The notes beneath the pieces are model-generated. The model saw nothing but the letters and a program-made list of their open reading frames with translations, ran no database searches and was not told the origin of the DNA. The translations under genes were made by a program, and so were the position numbers. Below are positions 13,132-25,676 of a DNA stretch of 64,000 bases, piece by piece; position 1 is the stretch's first letter; each line of letters begins with the position of its first letter. Origin of the DNA: Marchantia polymorpha subsp. ruderalis (lineage: Eukaryota; Streptophyta; Marchantiopsida; Marchantiales; Marchantiaceae); the NCBI GenBank assembly GCA_037833965.1, contig AP031352.1, positions 18,580,501 to 18,644,500 of the forward strand. The letters are read 5' to 3'.

Positions 13132-16100
13132 ATGCCGAGCTTCTTACCAAAGTGGCTGACTCTCAAGCGCCCAGAGCGACAATCAATTGGGGATGTAGAA
13201 CCCCATAATCCCAGACCAGCACAACCAGATTCGTCTCCTGCTGGTGACGATGAGGAAGATGAGGACGATGAGCCGGAGAGACAGCGCTGGGGCAAGAGAG
13301 AAGGAGAGCTCATCATTCACATGTACGAGGCATTGTGTTCCTGGCCCCTTTTTCTGCACCTGGTGTTGATCTTATCGCTGGTGTGGCTGACGGGGTTCCT
13401 GCAATACAACTACCCCTTGGTCGTCTTTACCGCCATATTTTATCTCCATAAGGTAGACAATGTTCAAAAAGAGCGGTTGCGAATCCAACTTCAAAACAGA
13501 ATGGACGAGCGAAGGTCAAGACTGATCTTATCCACGGACGCTGAAACTGTTATATGGTTGAATGCTATTCTGCAGGAATGCTGGCCGTCTTGGTTGGAGA
13601 GATACCTGTCACACCTCATCACAAATTGCTTACATCTGAATCTTGCATACTACAAACCGAGGGCTCTAAGCAAGCTTGTGATTGACTATCTGCGGCTAGG
13701 AAGTTCTCCTCCCGTCATTCAGTTTGCCAAAGTGCACCGTAATCCCAATGCACCACGAGGAGAACAGGCCGTACTTGAGCTGGACATTTCTTTCGTTGCA
13801 GCTGACGACATGAAACTTGAATTAATCGCCCGACTGAAAAGAGCATCCATGGGTTTGGGCTTGGCTGGGAAGCTATATGGAAACAACCTCAGAGTAGAGG
13901 GAAAGCTTCGGCTTGGTCTTAAGTTTGTACCATTTTACCCCTACTTGGGCCAGTTAACAGTTGCTTTCGCAAGTGTACCTGTTCTCGGCCTCAGCGTGAG
14001 GCCTCTGTCATCGAGCAGTGTCGATGTCACCGACTTGCCGGGCATCGCTTCTTGGGTGGTAATAACCTTTCCCATGGTGACCATGTAGCTCATACCTGAA
14101 CTTCCTTTTTTCCAAATCTGCAATTTCACTTGCTAGAAAGTACAATTCCATTTGACAGCTCTTGTTTCGATACAGTTAAAGCTGTCCAAAACTCAACACT
14201 CAAGCTGCAGTTGGCTACTAATAACGCATCAAAGTTTCCACTCATACCTCCACAGCAAGACATCAAAGATGAACCTGTCAACGAAAGTAGTCCTTCCTAT
14301 ATCACTTTTGCTGAAAGAAAGACAGAATTCTACGATTCACAGCATTTTCGCTCCAGCACTTGCTAGTTGGAAACTCAATGACAGAAAATGAACATTTGGT
14401 AGACGATACTAGACCGGGATACTTGACTGAACACACACTTAACAACACGTACGTAGACGTAGATCCATTGTAGCTCCATGACTCTTCTGGGCCAAGAGTT
14501 TAAATGCGTACTTATATTTAGCCTGATTGCATTTAGGGTCTCTAGCTTTATCGAATCACTTCTGCAGTCAGGAGTTTTGTAATGTGTATACTAGCGGAAG
14601 GACGATCGATTGCACAGAAGGCACATGCAAAGCAGTCTTGCACATCATAGATCTGTTATGCTTCAAGAACCTTGATGATGAGTCTCAATAATATCCTGAA
14701 TTTGCAGAGTAAAGCAATCCAGGCTGCAGTGGAAACATTTCTAGTAGAACCACATCCTCTTGTTGTTGATTTAATCAAGCTATGCGGAGCAGACTACCGA
14801 TTTGACATTGACAAAGATGGCACTTACGTCCGTGGTATTATCCAAACTTGAACAGCATTGTTTAGTTTAGTCCAAGCTCCTTCCAATCACGAGTGGGATT
14901 CGATTTTCAAGGTTAGAATGTGGGAGACTGTTTCAGGATGTACTCCATCTAACTTCGCAGAGCTGGTTTTATGTTGTGCTCGTACACAGGTAATCTGAAG
15001 GAGCCAAAGGATGTTGGTTTTGTAATTTTGGAAATTTTGGAGTGCAAAGACTTGGAAGCGAAAGATCGAACAGGTGGGGCTCTTGGCATCTGAATGGATA
15101 AATGTCATCCACATCGTACCCTTATCTCTAGTAGAAGAAACCGTTACATGTGACATGCCTGCATAAGTGGCTAAAGTTCATGCTATACAATTCCGACACA
15201 ATAATGCAGTAACTTCCGAGAGTCCGGACTTTTAAATATATGTTGTTTTTTTATTTCCAGGATTCTCAGATCCTTATGTGAAGATTTCCATGGACAAAGT
15301 CAAATTTAAAACATCTGTCAAGAAGCAGACTGTGCACCCCATATGGCATGAGCTATTTCGACTCCGAATCAGTGGTTGGAACATACCAACTAGAGTTTTA
15401 TTACGCGTTCGCGACCGCGATGCATTTGGAAAAGATGATGATTTGGTACTTTTAACTTCGATCTCCTGACACATTCTGACAAAATTCCGTACGGTAGTTT
15501 GTGAGAGTTCGTGTATCCCATGTTTATGAAGTCTTGAGCAGTTGGTCTCAAAACAGTTATCATATCGACGTATTTACGGGTTGACTTTTAGAAGTATCTT
15601 GTACACAATAACTGCTTGATGTCGTCTTGAGTCTGGCCTGTTCTAACTTTCAAGAAATATGTACATGCCGATTATGCAGGGCAGTTCCGTAATCGACATC
15701 GATAAACTTCGAGGGGGAAAACGACATGACATGTGGCTGAAGCTACGAGGTGCAAAGCATGGAGAGATTCATGTAGCAATTACTATTGTGGATCTTGTCG
15801 CGAGAACGTCTGGTGACTACGAAGAGGGCAGTAGTAGTACAGGAGACGCTTCGAGTACATTTGACCGAGACAACAGCATAGATGAGCAGGGACTTCGCGC
15901 TAGAATGAAACACGTCATATTTCCTCATTCCTCTGACGGGGAGCATGAACAGGGTCTTCGAAAGAAGATGAAACATGTGAGAGTAGCAAGTGTGGACTCT
16001 GATCGATTCGAAGGTTTATTTGACTCGAAGGCGAATCCTATGTTAGATCCACATTTGGAGGATGGATCTCTGGATAGTGTATCCTCTGGTGTCCTCCCCA

Positions 16101-16414
16101 TTGTGGAAGACAAAGCGTCAACAAGGTGGGACAAGGATCTACCACGGAAGTCACCAAAGAGAAGAACGTTTACATTTTTGAGACAACGATCAGCCCCAGT
16201 TGCCACCGAGAGAGAAGATAGACCATTCACGAAATGTCTAGGTGGCAAGCAGAGCAATCTCTCTAAAGGACGTATGACGCTGAAGGCCCTATACAAAAGA
16301 ATGGCATCCGAGTTTAAACACTCTCAGGAAACGCCTACAGCACTTTACGAAGTGCCAATTGGAAGCAGCTCCATCCTGTATACCGAAGGGGATACACTAT
16401 CACGCAAAAACTAA
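13132..16414 (+). CDS. SMP and C2 domain protein, plant NTMC2 (synaptotagmin/tricalbin-like) type
   Basis: Members of this family tether the endoplasmic reticulum to other membranes and carry lipids through the SMP domain. Five exons: 13132-14058, 14708-14834, 14990-15073, 15261-15445 and 15680-16414, giving 685 residues with matching phases. Order of parts: acidic linker DDEEDEDDE near 39-47; hydrophobic hairpin segments around 68-105 (SWPLFLHLVLILSLVWLTGF, then YPLVVFTAIFYL); SMP domain about 136-345, with ETVIWLNAILQECWP and DLPGIASWV typical of the family; a C2 domain about 355-470 (VILEILECKDLEAKDRTG, GFSDPYVK, RDRDAFGKDDD, LRGGKRHDMWLKL); then a roughly 190-residue disordered tail. The Asp residues of the C2 loops are largely kept, so calcium-dependent lipid binding is plausible. 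Best resemblance is to the NTMC2 type 5/6 subgroup, though the exact type is inference. The tail carries two copies of EQGLR..MKHV. Confidence 0.9.
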
Positions 16415-18867
16415 GCTGACGCACACTATGACATCTCCTTGGAAAAGACCTAGTTGCTCAGGTTCAAAGCAGGGGGGAGGGTAAGTGGATAGCCAAAAAT
16501 ATGGGAAGACCTAGCTGCTTAGTTTTCAAGATAACTTCACCGTTTCCAGTTATCCACCACGATTCTAGCAAGGTCTTCTTCTTGTGAGAAGCGAAGGCAT
16601 TACAAGATGAGAGGCTACACGTCTTCTAACGTTGCCTCTTAGAAGATCATCGAGCTATCAGCTCAGGAAAAATCTACCCAGTCTAAGAAGGTATTAAGTA
16701 TCTAATCTTTCCAGAATCCCTTCAGCCTCCGTTACGTTGTTGCACTGTATTTTGTATTGGATCCTGATATTCTGCAAGAAGAATACCCACTTAGTAGATC
16801 TCTTCAAAATAGATTTATATTCCTAACAATACCTGTAAGAACTGTGTCGACGGTATAAATCATGAAACAGATTACGACGCAAATATCAAGTTTGTTTCCC
16901 ATACTTAATACAAGCTACGATATATGTGAACATAGTCTTCAATTCCTTACCGTCTTTGTCGGGTGTCCTTTTGATTTGAATAATATGTATGGAATAATTT
17001 TCAGACGTCCATGTATCCATCACTTGGAGTCGGACAACGGCTTGATACTGACTTTGTGACAACTGAGTTCAGGACTCACTAATGTTTTTGTTTTCAGCAG
17101 AACCAGGCGCCGTATACGACAACAGCGCACCGGCAGGTCAGCATGTCCCGGCGCACTCGTAAAAGTTGTAACTGCAACCGCGAACTAAAGACAGATCAGA
17201 ACTCTAATCTAACTGATCGTGAGCTCCACGATGACAACTGCAATAATTTTCCGCCAGCTCTACGGGTACAAGCTCGACACTGTTCTTCTTGACCCTCAAA
17301 AAGACTCTGTCCCACATTATCTCCGGGCAGCTAGCATAGTCTCACACTTTTACTGCGATCTGTGAGATCTGTCGCTTGTCTGCTAAAACCTAGCTTCGGG
17401 TATGGGTCTCAATCTAACAGTATTCATCTCTTAGGTTGATAGGGTACAGAAATGTCCCCCACTTTCGGTTAATGCTGAAGAGAAGATAACTCTCAAAAAA
17501 TATGGGTAGCTTCTAGTTTCCTGTAAACCACAGACGCCTTTTCAACCGACCATGGCAGGCCTTTGGCCAAATATTGTTCTCCGGATAATAGCTTGATGAC
17601 ACATTTAACATCCCTGGCAAGTTGCCTTAGCACAGTGAGTTTCCTAACTTGTAAGGTGGCAACTTTAGCAGGACAAGAGTGCGTCAAGCGTCAGACGAAC
17701 CATTTTTTGCATACTGAGAGTGTGACCTGTGTTGCTCCGGTGTCCAAGACTGAATTAAGTTATCCGCAAGGTACGGACAATCCTCACGGTTCCTCGTCTT
17801 TCTACTTATGTCAATATCTGCTTAAGAGAGGCACGTGTAAATGTCGATGGAGTTCCGAAGAAATGTCCACACCTGCGTCGGATGGGCAGAGGCTGTGTGC
17901 AATTCTTTCTTCTTCCTCTCTGTAATCAAACGTACCATAATTCTCTTCGGGGTTACAACATACTCCGACGTGCATAAAACGCCATCATTCCGGTAACCGG
18001 CGAACTCCCGTTAGCTTCGGAAACTGCCCTCACATGATTTCCAAGGTTCATGTTCGCGTGGTTTCCGTGATGATGAGCACAACCAAACTGGCCCATGTGA
18101 CCACGTCATGACAGTAATCAGAATAGATCCAATCCAGTAAGCAGGCACATCAATTTAGAACCAATACAGAGAACAGCCTGTAATTCAGATTTCAGGCTAA
18201 TCAATCTGTTTAATATTTAACAGTAAGTACAACATTCACTCACCCAACACGGAGCAACCTTTGAAAATTGATTGTAGAACTATCTAGAATTGCCAACTTA
18301 ATGTTGTAACGTATTTTGTTGAAAAATTCATACCTGACAAAATTTTACCATTTCATGGAACACTGGATATACAGAATGTAGGTTTCCACCTCCAGACAAA
18401 ATTTACAGGGACAGCAGAGAAGTCGATATACTAATCGGCGATAAAGACGAGCAGGTATCCTCCTTTAATGGATCCTTGCTAGAAAGATCAAGCTCCTGAA
18501 AGCTCATCCGTAACCCAACTCCGTATCCGCCAAGGCACAGTCCATGACCACAGGAACAGAGGTAAGGCGATGCGCCCTTCAACGCGTTCATGGTACAGGA
18601 CTTTGAGAAGTATCCACCACTGCTACTGCTGCGTTTGATTAATTGACGCTACTTGAACTCGGACCATACCATACCAAACCAATAAAGCAAAGTTAAACTT
18701 TGGTGCCAATTCTGACCTTGTACTATACATACTCATCGTGCAACCTTCCAACGAAGTCAGTTAAAAGGTGATGACTCTTCAAGATGCTGAACTGTGGGGT
18801 CAGAGATTAATCAATCTCCAAATCGACAAAATTGTGACTTCAATCCAAGCTTCAACTCCGACGTTGA
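16415..18867. other. Intergenic between convergent SMP-C2 and unassigned genes
   Basis: Both flanking genes end here, so this 2.4 kb holds two 3' regions. A 120-codon plus frame at 17563-17925 and an open minus frame at 18403-18620 show no family motif, and the latter does not fit the splice phase of the neighbouring gene. Nothing else is seen. Confidence 0.45.
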
Positions 18868-21597
18868 TTAAAGCATAAGCTGAGCGAAGTACTGATCAAA
18901 GTCGTCATCAATCGTTGGTGGTCTTTTTCCCAGTTGCGCTTCTGCTCATAAAGACATGCATTTCGGTTGCAGTTTAGCGAAGACTTCGATGCGATCGTAA
19001 TTAAGTGGGTTAAAATCCAACAAGTGCATCAATCCAACGCCTACTAGAGCTTTGGAGCCACAAGACTCTAGACCTTCCTTCCACAATAACGTTGATGCAG
19101 TCAATTCAGATCTGTCCTATGATTATTTCTGAAGGACTCTATGATTCGTCTCTCAAGACAGTCTACGGCCAAAACTAACGGCTGCGTGAGTTGCTTGAAA
19201 GTCAGAACCTAGCCTGCTTAAGCTGGAGGCATGAAAAGATATCCAGCAAACTTGATTCTAGAATCGTGTACAAGAAACAAACTCATCCAAGCATAGAAGT
19301 ACCTGACTTACCCTGTGTTTTGCTCAATCGCCCTGACGAGAGAACAAATGTGGGTTCTGGTTTGTTCGACTCGGATCCTCCTGTACCACTGGAATCATCA
19401 CGGCCGACTGACATGTTACTTGGGGGTGTTACTTGTTCCCGCTCTGAGCTATTCGAAGCTGGATGAGTATCGTGGGACATGCTGCTGGTGTACTGTGATC
19501 TGCTCCGAAACTGTCTTGTTGGTAAATCTAGTTCCCGCTCTGAACTATTCGTAGCGGGATGCGTATCTTCAGACATGCTTCTAATAAATTGTGACCTTCT
19601 CAAAAACGTATGTGTGAGTGCTAATACTCCCCGCTCTGAGCTATTAGAAGCTGGATGAGTACCGTCAGACATGCCGCTGGTGTACTGTGATCTGCTCATA
19701 GTATGCCTCTCTTCCTGCACGAAAGGAAAAAGAGTCGTCTTCTCGAAAGGCATGCCAACATGGGCTTTCTCATCTACTTTGGCGTTCGAAGTCGTGTTAG
19801 TGAGGGCACTGGCCTTGAAACGATAAGTTTGTGAACTCCTTTCCCCTTCCAGCCATAAAGAGACTGAACCACTTGATGCGCAGAGATCTGTGACAACTGA
19901 ACTACTTTGATGCTCTCTACTAATGTTACTAAGGCCATATTTGGCGCAGCCTTGTTTAAGCTTTAAGCTTCTGACATCTGGATCTCTGTCTCTCGTATCT
20001 CTGCTGCTATCGTTGTCAGCTTCATCGCTACATCCCGAATCCATGGTACTCGCTACAAGTCTTTGGTCTGTACTTTTCTCATACTCTGTTTTCCACAAAC
20101 CAACACCAAACACTCTGTTCAGCTCACTGTCACGGGCTGTATATGAGCTCGAAGTCTTCACATGAGATCCACTGATAACCTCGCCGTCTACCTCTCTAGT
20201 TTGTTTCCACCTTAACGATTGATGGCCAGATGATTGTAGGTATTTCGGGCCTGTGACATCTTTTCTAACAACGCCTGTAAACGAATCATCCTCGCTTGGC
20301 ACAGCATACCTTCCAAATCGGTTGTTGGCCTGACCAACAAACTTGGACACTTGAAAACTAATTAGTCTTCTATCCCCGTCCTCATTTGAAGTCAAAGTAC
20401 TCGTATTCCCGCCGCTCCTTTTGTCATCTCCAGCATCATCAGAACTGGCTATACTAGTTTCAACGGCCCCTGACGCGAGACGCAGCACCTTCTCGCGTTT
20501 GATTTGTCTTTCGTATAATGAAAAGGCAGCCCGAGTAGGCGGTAGAAGACTAGAGGATAGGTGTTTGGAGGCAACCTTCTTTCTCTCCCCTCCTCCCATA
20601 TCTACATTGCAACTTCCTCCCTTTTGAGTTTTCGTTGTCTCCCTTCTTCTACTCGAACGATGAGTACTCTGACGAATTCGCTTGCTGTCAAACATCGTAG
20701 AATCGAATCTAGATGCCTCGATTTGGTACCTGCATACAAGGTGCATCACTTTTAATACCCAGATTGAAAATTGAACATTGTGCTTTCAACAACGGCAAAC
20801 ATCATGGTGCATCTCAAAATTTCTGGTGTGAAACCTCACTGCAGGTAATGTACAGGATATCATGCAGAGACATGCTAACACAAAACTAACTTGAATATAA
20901 GACCGAGAAGATCGGCATGCTAGATGTGAGTCCTAAAGTTTCGCTAATGACGTGTTCGCTCTAGGTTGTCGAGTGAAAAGATAATCTCAGTAAGAACTCC
21001 TAAACTTTTTGAGGTATTCAATGGTCGGATTGAGAAGTGAGGACAGGGCTCATTATGTAATTTAAGATATTGGGCAGGGGTTCAAAGACTCATCAAAGAT
21101 TCATAAAGTTAGCGAGTCTCTTCAAACAGGGCTATTGTGATCTTGATACTTCAAGCTGTATCAGAGACCATATTTATTCCTCAGAGCAGATAAGATGTTA
21201 TATGAAATTAAATGCAAACCTATATATCCTCAGTGACAAACATGAGGTTGTTTGAGCCGATTCTGCTTGAAATGTATCAAGCTAACGTCACTGAAGAACG
21301 TCAATTCCAGGTCCAATATGGTGTGCAGGATAGGGCCGGAAAGCAGTCATGAACACTTGTAAGCACAACTCACTCTTTGCGTTTGCGTGCTGCCCCTGAG
21401 TGTGACGGTATGGAATTCCCAATGTCAGTCTTCGCGCGATCTTCGGCCTTCGACTTGGTTTCGGTGATGACACCAGGCAATGGTGTCCCTACTTTCGGCT
21501 CTAGCTGTTCCATATCTTTTCCTTTGCGTGGTCCTGAGTGAGGAACATCCAGGCCGTGTCTCGCAGAATATGCAAGATTGGGACAATTTCGCTCCAT
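18868..21597 (-). CDS. Unrecognised 571-residue protein with three 32-residue repeats
   Basis: I do not recognise the family. Three exons were inferred: 21597-21374, 20729-19312 and 18941-18868. The donors (A|GTGAGT and G|GTAAGT) and acceptors match in phase (2, then 1), and the sum is exactly 572 codons including the stop. The protein starts MERNCPNLAYSARHG, has a basic stretch (GAARKRKE) at the first junction, then a long Ser/Arg/Asp/Glu-rich, probably disordered central part without membrane segments. Residues encoded by 19693-19406 form three tandem 32-residue repeats around THPASNSSERE. The last exon encodes a compact end, KRPPTIDDDFDQYFAQLML, whose acidic-plus-hydrophobic pattern looks like a short conserved motif. 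The start is the least certain part; an upstream exon is possible. Located between two unrelated genes, so context gives no function. Confidence 0.62.
19406..19693 (-). repeat. Three in-frame 96-base tandem repeats in the unassigned gene
   Basis: Copies at 19693-19598, 19597-19502 and 19501-19406, each exactly 96 bases. Each encodes 32 residues beginning RSQ(Y/F), with a shared core MS..THPA(S/T)NSSER. The first half of each unit is better conserved than the second, which differs in all three copies. Confidence 0.85.
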
Positions 21598-23660
21598 TCT
21601 CGCAAACTCCAATTAAACGAGACGCGACAAGCACGGACTTGCGGTCTGTGACTTCCATCTGTTCATCATAGACGTCCCACTAGTTTCTCGTGTATTTACG
21701 ATTTGAGTCTCATGTGTTGCAGTCTCTGCACCCTAGGTAGACATCACAAGCCGCAACTGCAACTCCAGTTTGGAGGCTATGGTTCAGGTCCCTGATGCAT
21801 AACACTCCCCTTGATCCGTGCTTGCCTCTCGTACTCTTGACCAGCTAGTCATTCACACCCGACCAACGAATCCACCTCACTAATTTTGCAATGCCGTGGG
21901 TTGAGCTCCGACATCTGCACCTAAACTCCCTTCCTGACGCATTAACCGATTTGATCCATCGTCTTCCATCCGAATTCGCTGTGTCACCCCACAATATTCG
22001 CCGGCAATACAATTCGTGCAAGGACTCCACTGATCTTCTTCGTCATGCATGAACCATCAGCGCATACCCCTGATTCAGACCAACCACTCAGCAATCTCTC
22101 GACACTCCACTCGCTAGTCCGCCACGACGACGAGCCCAGCTTCAGCTGATCGCTGGATATGGCCGGATTCGCGAGGCGACTTCTCTGTGGAAACGACGAA
22201 ATCAACACGAGAGCAGGCCCAGCGGAAGCGGTCTCCGTTCACAGTGCACTTCCCTTCCACTCGCTCTCCCCAGATCAATCAATCTCAATCAATCTCAATC
22301 AATCTCGGTAACAATTGCCTTCGCCGGACACCCGTCAGCTCTTAAGCTCTGAGCTGGTGCTACGTTGCCGCTGCAGCTCCCGAAAACCTCGAAGACAGCG
22401 CAGCAATATCGGCAGCACAGTGACCACCCTGTCCTCCCGAGATCATCCACTCGCGCAGCGGGGCGGGTGTCTCCTGCGTGCTCGAGCTCTTCTTCCGGGC
22501 CCTGCACACTTGCTCTGCGCCCACCTCCACCTCCTCCCCCTCTCCTGCGCCCCGACTGGACCGTCAAATTGAAACCATTTTGTCCTTGCTCCCCCCCACC
22601 CTTCAGAATTACGAGGAAACTCGCACTGCTCCAACTGTGGGCACCCATCCCCGGCCATCGTACCCCCGCACCCTCCCCCCAGGACCATGACCTTCCCGCC
22701 CGGTGGGCCCCTCGGCCTTGCTCGGAACATGGGCATCCTGTTCCCTATGGGAACTGTTCTCCACAGCGGTCCACGAGTACCTTCCTCCCTGGCCCCTGAG
22801 AACCCTCTGTCCCTCTCTCCCTCTCTTGGGACAGTGGACCAAAGCCTCATCCCCGTACCAGGCCACTGACGGACCCACGAAAGGACCCTCCGGGATCGGA
22901 CGGAAGAACAGACGACAATCCCGTTGCCGAGTCGTGCCCGAACGAGTATTCAACTTGCGTCAAATTAAGCTAACCCCTGGTTTAGCACAGTAATATGGTG
23001 CCCAGCCCATCACTTAGTACAGTAATACACTTGATGCCCACACTCTAAATACGGTTTCTGCAAGCTGGTGGGTCGTACTCGTATGTATATCGTGTATATA
23101 CATAATTGTCTTCGTGCGCAATACCAAACCGTATCGATGTCGATCATCCCGCTGCATTCATCGATGGGACTGAGTGCTGCATTGTAAACTGGGATTTTAC
23201 CCACGTGACTACAGAATCATTTACTCATCTGCTGACTGTACCCGGACCCTTTGGACCCGCAAGAACCAGCGGTCATAGAGGTCAACCCACAGGTGCAGTC
23301 CATTCTCTTGAGAGCCTGGTGTACCTCGTTCATCATTGTTGTGTCACCAGAACTTTAGTTGCTCGAGCCTTTTCCTTACCCACATTTACTCATGATGCCT
23401 TTAGTTTTGGTGCTTGTCACGAGGGTTTTGGTGGCAGCTTCAACCAATGTGTTCCATGTGTTCGGGCAGGGTGATTTCTCCGTGACCCGAGTGAGGTCAA
23501 AACAGGCTACCTTAAGCTTTCAAAGTTCTCCTCACCTTATGTTAACCAGCGATCTAACGAACCAAAATATGAGTACAATCTTCATATTGTCTATAAAAGC
23601 ATATCTGCACATGACTTGTTCTAGAATCTTACACCGATCTTATACCCGTTGTTGTTAAGT
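21598..23660. other. Intergenic with a GC-rich island at about 22.3-23.0 kb
   Basis: Upstream of the unassigned minus-strand gene. A short direct repeat of CTCAATCAAT type lies at 22274-22306 and is followed by a GC-rich island to about 22990. Overlapping open frames on both strands of the island (up to 144 codons) are Pro/Arg-rich and look like a composition effect. No gene is supported. Confidence 0.4.
22274..22306. repeat. Short direct repeat, ATCAATCTCA type
   Basis: About three copies of a ten-base unit lie at the upstream edge of the GC-rich island. Confidence 0.8.
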
Positions 23661-25230
23661 TTAAATTCTTTTTAACATACCAATGTATAACAAATAATCA
23701 ACCATTTACACATCATGCACTTTCACCTTGAACCGCCAAAGCAAGACCAATTTTTAAAAGGATTAACAACGATATTTTTAGTTTTTTAGGTTTTTGAAGC
23801 TATTTGAAATGCATAAAATAACTTCATATGTCCAGGGTAATTTGCTATAGATGCTTGGAATACTTTCTGAAATTTGAAGAAAACACATTTTTTATAACTA
23901 TTTGTTGGCGGTCGTCTGCTTTGTGGTTACTTGATTTCTTTGCCAAAAAGACGCTGCGTTATGATTTGAGCATAGGGACGTTGCAATTCACAGTCACGTT
24001 GTTTGTTTGAAATTTTAGAATTTGTGATTTTTTTCTAAAAATAAATTTAATATTAACTTTATTTCCCCATCGTAATGGACATGAATATTTTAGAATAATA
24101 GATAATTTTTTCTTAAAAATTATACAAATTAAAACATCAATTCATTTTTTAGCATGATATGTTTCATATATATCTGTGTACGCCTGTATGTACATATGCG
24201 ATAATATGATAAAATGACATCAATTATTAAAGTCACACATGGAAGAGTTAAATGATAGTTATGAATTTGTCAAAGCCAATATGCCAAAGAGTCCAATTTG
24301 GATAGTACAACAGACAAAATTTGACAATGTAATTTTTACTACATTTTTATAGAATTACATTCATAGAATATATAATTTCTGTGATGATCAAAAAACGCAA
24401 TAAATTCAACAAATGCCCAAGAAAAAGCCAATCAAATACAAGTAAAATAAATAGAAAAGATTTTTCAAAATTCGAAAAAGTATCATCTGTGTAAATTCAT
24501 TCAAAACACGGTGTTAAGAACAAATATGCATCTATTTTTTACCAAAAGTTATAAGAATATGAAATTATGTATGTCTATAACACTTTAAAGAAGATACAAT
24601 TATTAATTTCTTGGTTGAATACAGCTACCTAACTCAAGGCAACTATATTGTTCAGAATACAAAATTATTCAAATACAACGGAATAAAGGAATTAAAATTA
24701 GTCTTTGCACTTAAAATTCCATAGCAGAAACTAACACTGAGATCATTTTTTATATATTGTAGTGGAAATATAGATAAATCGTTCATGCTTACTCCAAAAT
24801 ATAGACCTATCACCCGAATTGATATTAAATAATATCACTGCGCATTATCAGACTGAATAGTTTAGAGTTTTAAGGACTATTTGTGAATGAAAGATTTGAT
24901 TGTGATTTTTAAATGTAAGAAATAAATTATATATAAATTTTAATATCATTAAAGTAGTAAATGATAGGTTTTTGATGTTTTGACTAATAACAGAATTTAT
25001 GGACTTTAATTTGATATAATAGTTGCAAAAAAGTTATTTAGTAAGAAGAAAGATACTAGTTTATAAAACAAATATTTTGTTGAGAAGGTCAAGGCTAATG
25101 TTGCACGAAACCAGTTATTTCCCTTGAACATTACTTGTTTGAGAAGAAAAGTGAATGTTAAAACTTTAGAAAATAAAATTGAATCGGATCTTTGATAAGT
25201 ACCATGCTTAAAAAATAAAATATGTAAATT
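23661..25230. other. AT-rich block without genes
   Basis: Sequence is dominated by A and T runs, with few CG dinucleotides and no frame worth calling. It may be decayed repeat sequence, but no terminal repeats or element proteins can be read. Confidence 0.5.
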
Positions 25231-25645
25231 GAAAATCCCAGAACAAAGAGAATGGGTGAGAGCGATCTCTCTAGTCTATTGCCGAAGAACTCATACAGCA
25301 TATTATTCAAGCCCGTCGCAGCAAGTAAATCCGGTACAGTCAAGACGAAGAACAAAGTATTCGGACTCATCCGATCATAAAGCGGGTCATCTTAATCCAC
25401 ATTTCAGAATTTCAGCAAGAAGCTCTCGTAGAAATGGGTAGCTGAAAACTTATCCAATCGATAAAAGCGAGCAAGCAACGAAATCTCAAGCGTAAACGAA
25501 CCACAAAATACAGACGCAACAGTCTTCCCACATCACCCCAGCGCTTACCACTCATTTGGCAAAGCTGAATGGCTAAAATCACTAAAGCAACACCATGGTT
25601 CAGATCATGTAACTTATTCGGAAATTAATAGTCTTGTTTTCCGGA

Positions 25646-25676
<31 letters not shown>

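Noticed and set aside
18403..18620. Candidate last exon for the unassigned gene (CGHGLCLGGYGVGLRM)
   Set aside because: All its acceptors have the wrong phase for the donor at 19312, while the exon at 18941-18868 fits and ends the protein.
22365..22850. Overlapping long frames on both strands of the GC-rich island
   Set aside because: Pro/Arg-rich frames occur in several registers, as expected in GC-rich non-coding DNA; none has motifs or splice support.
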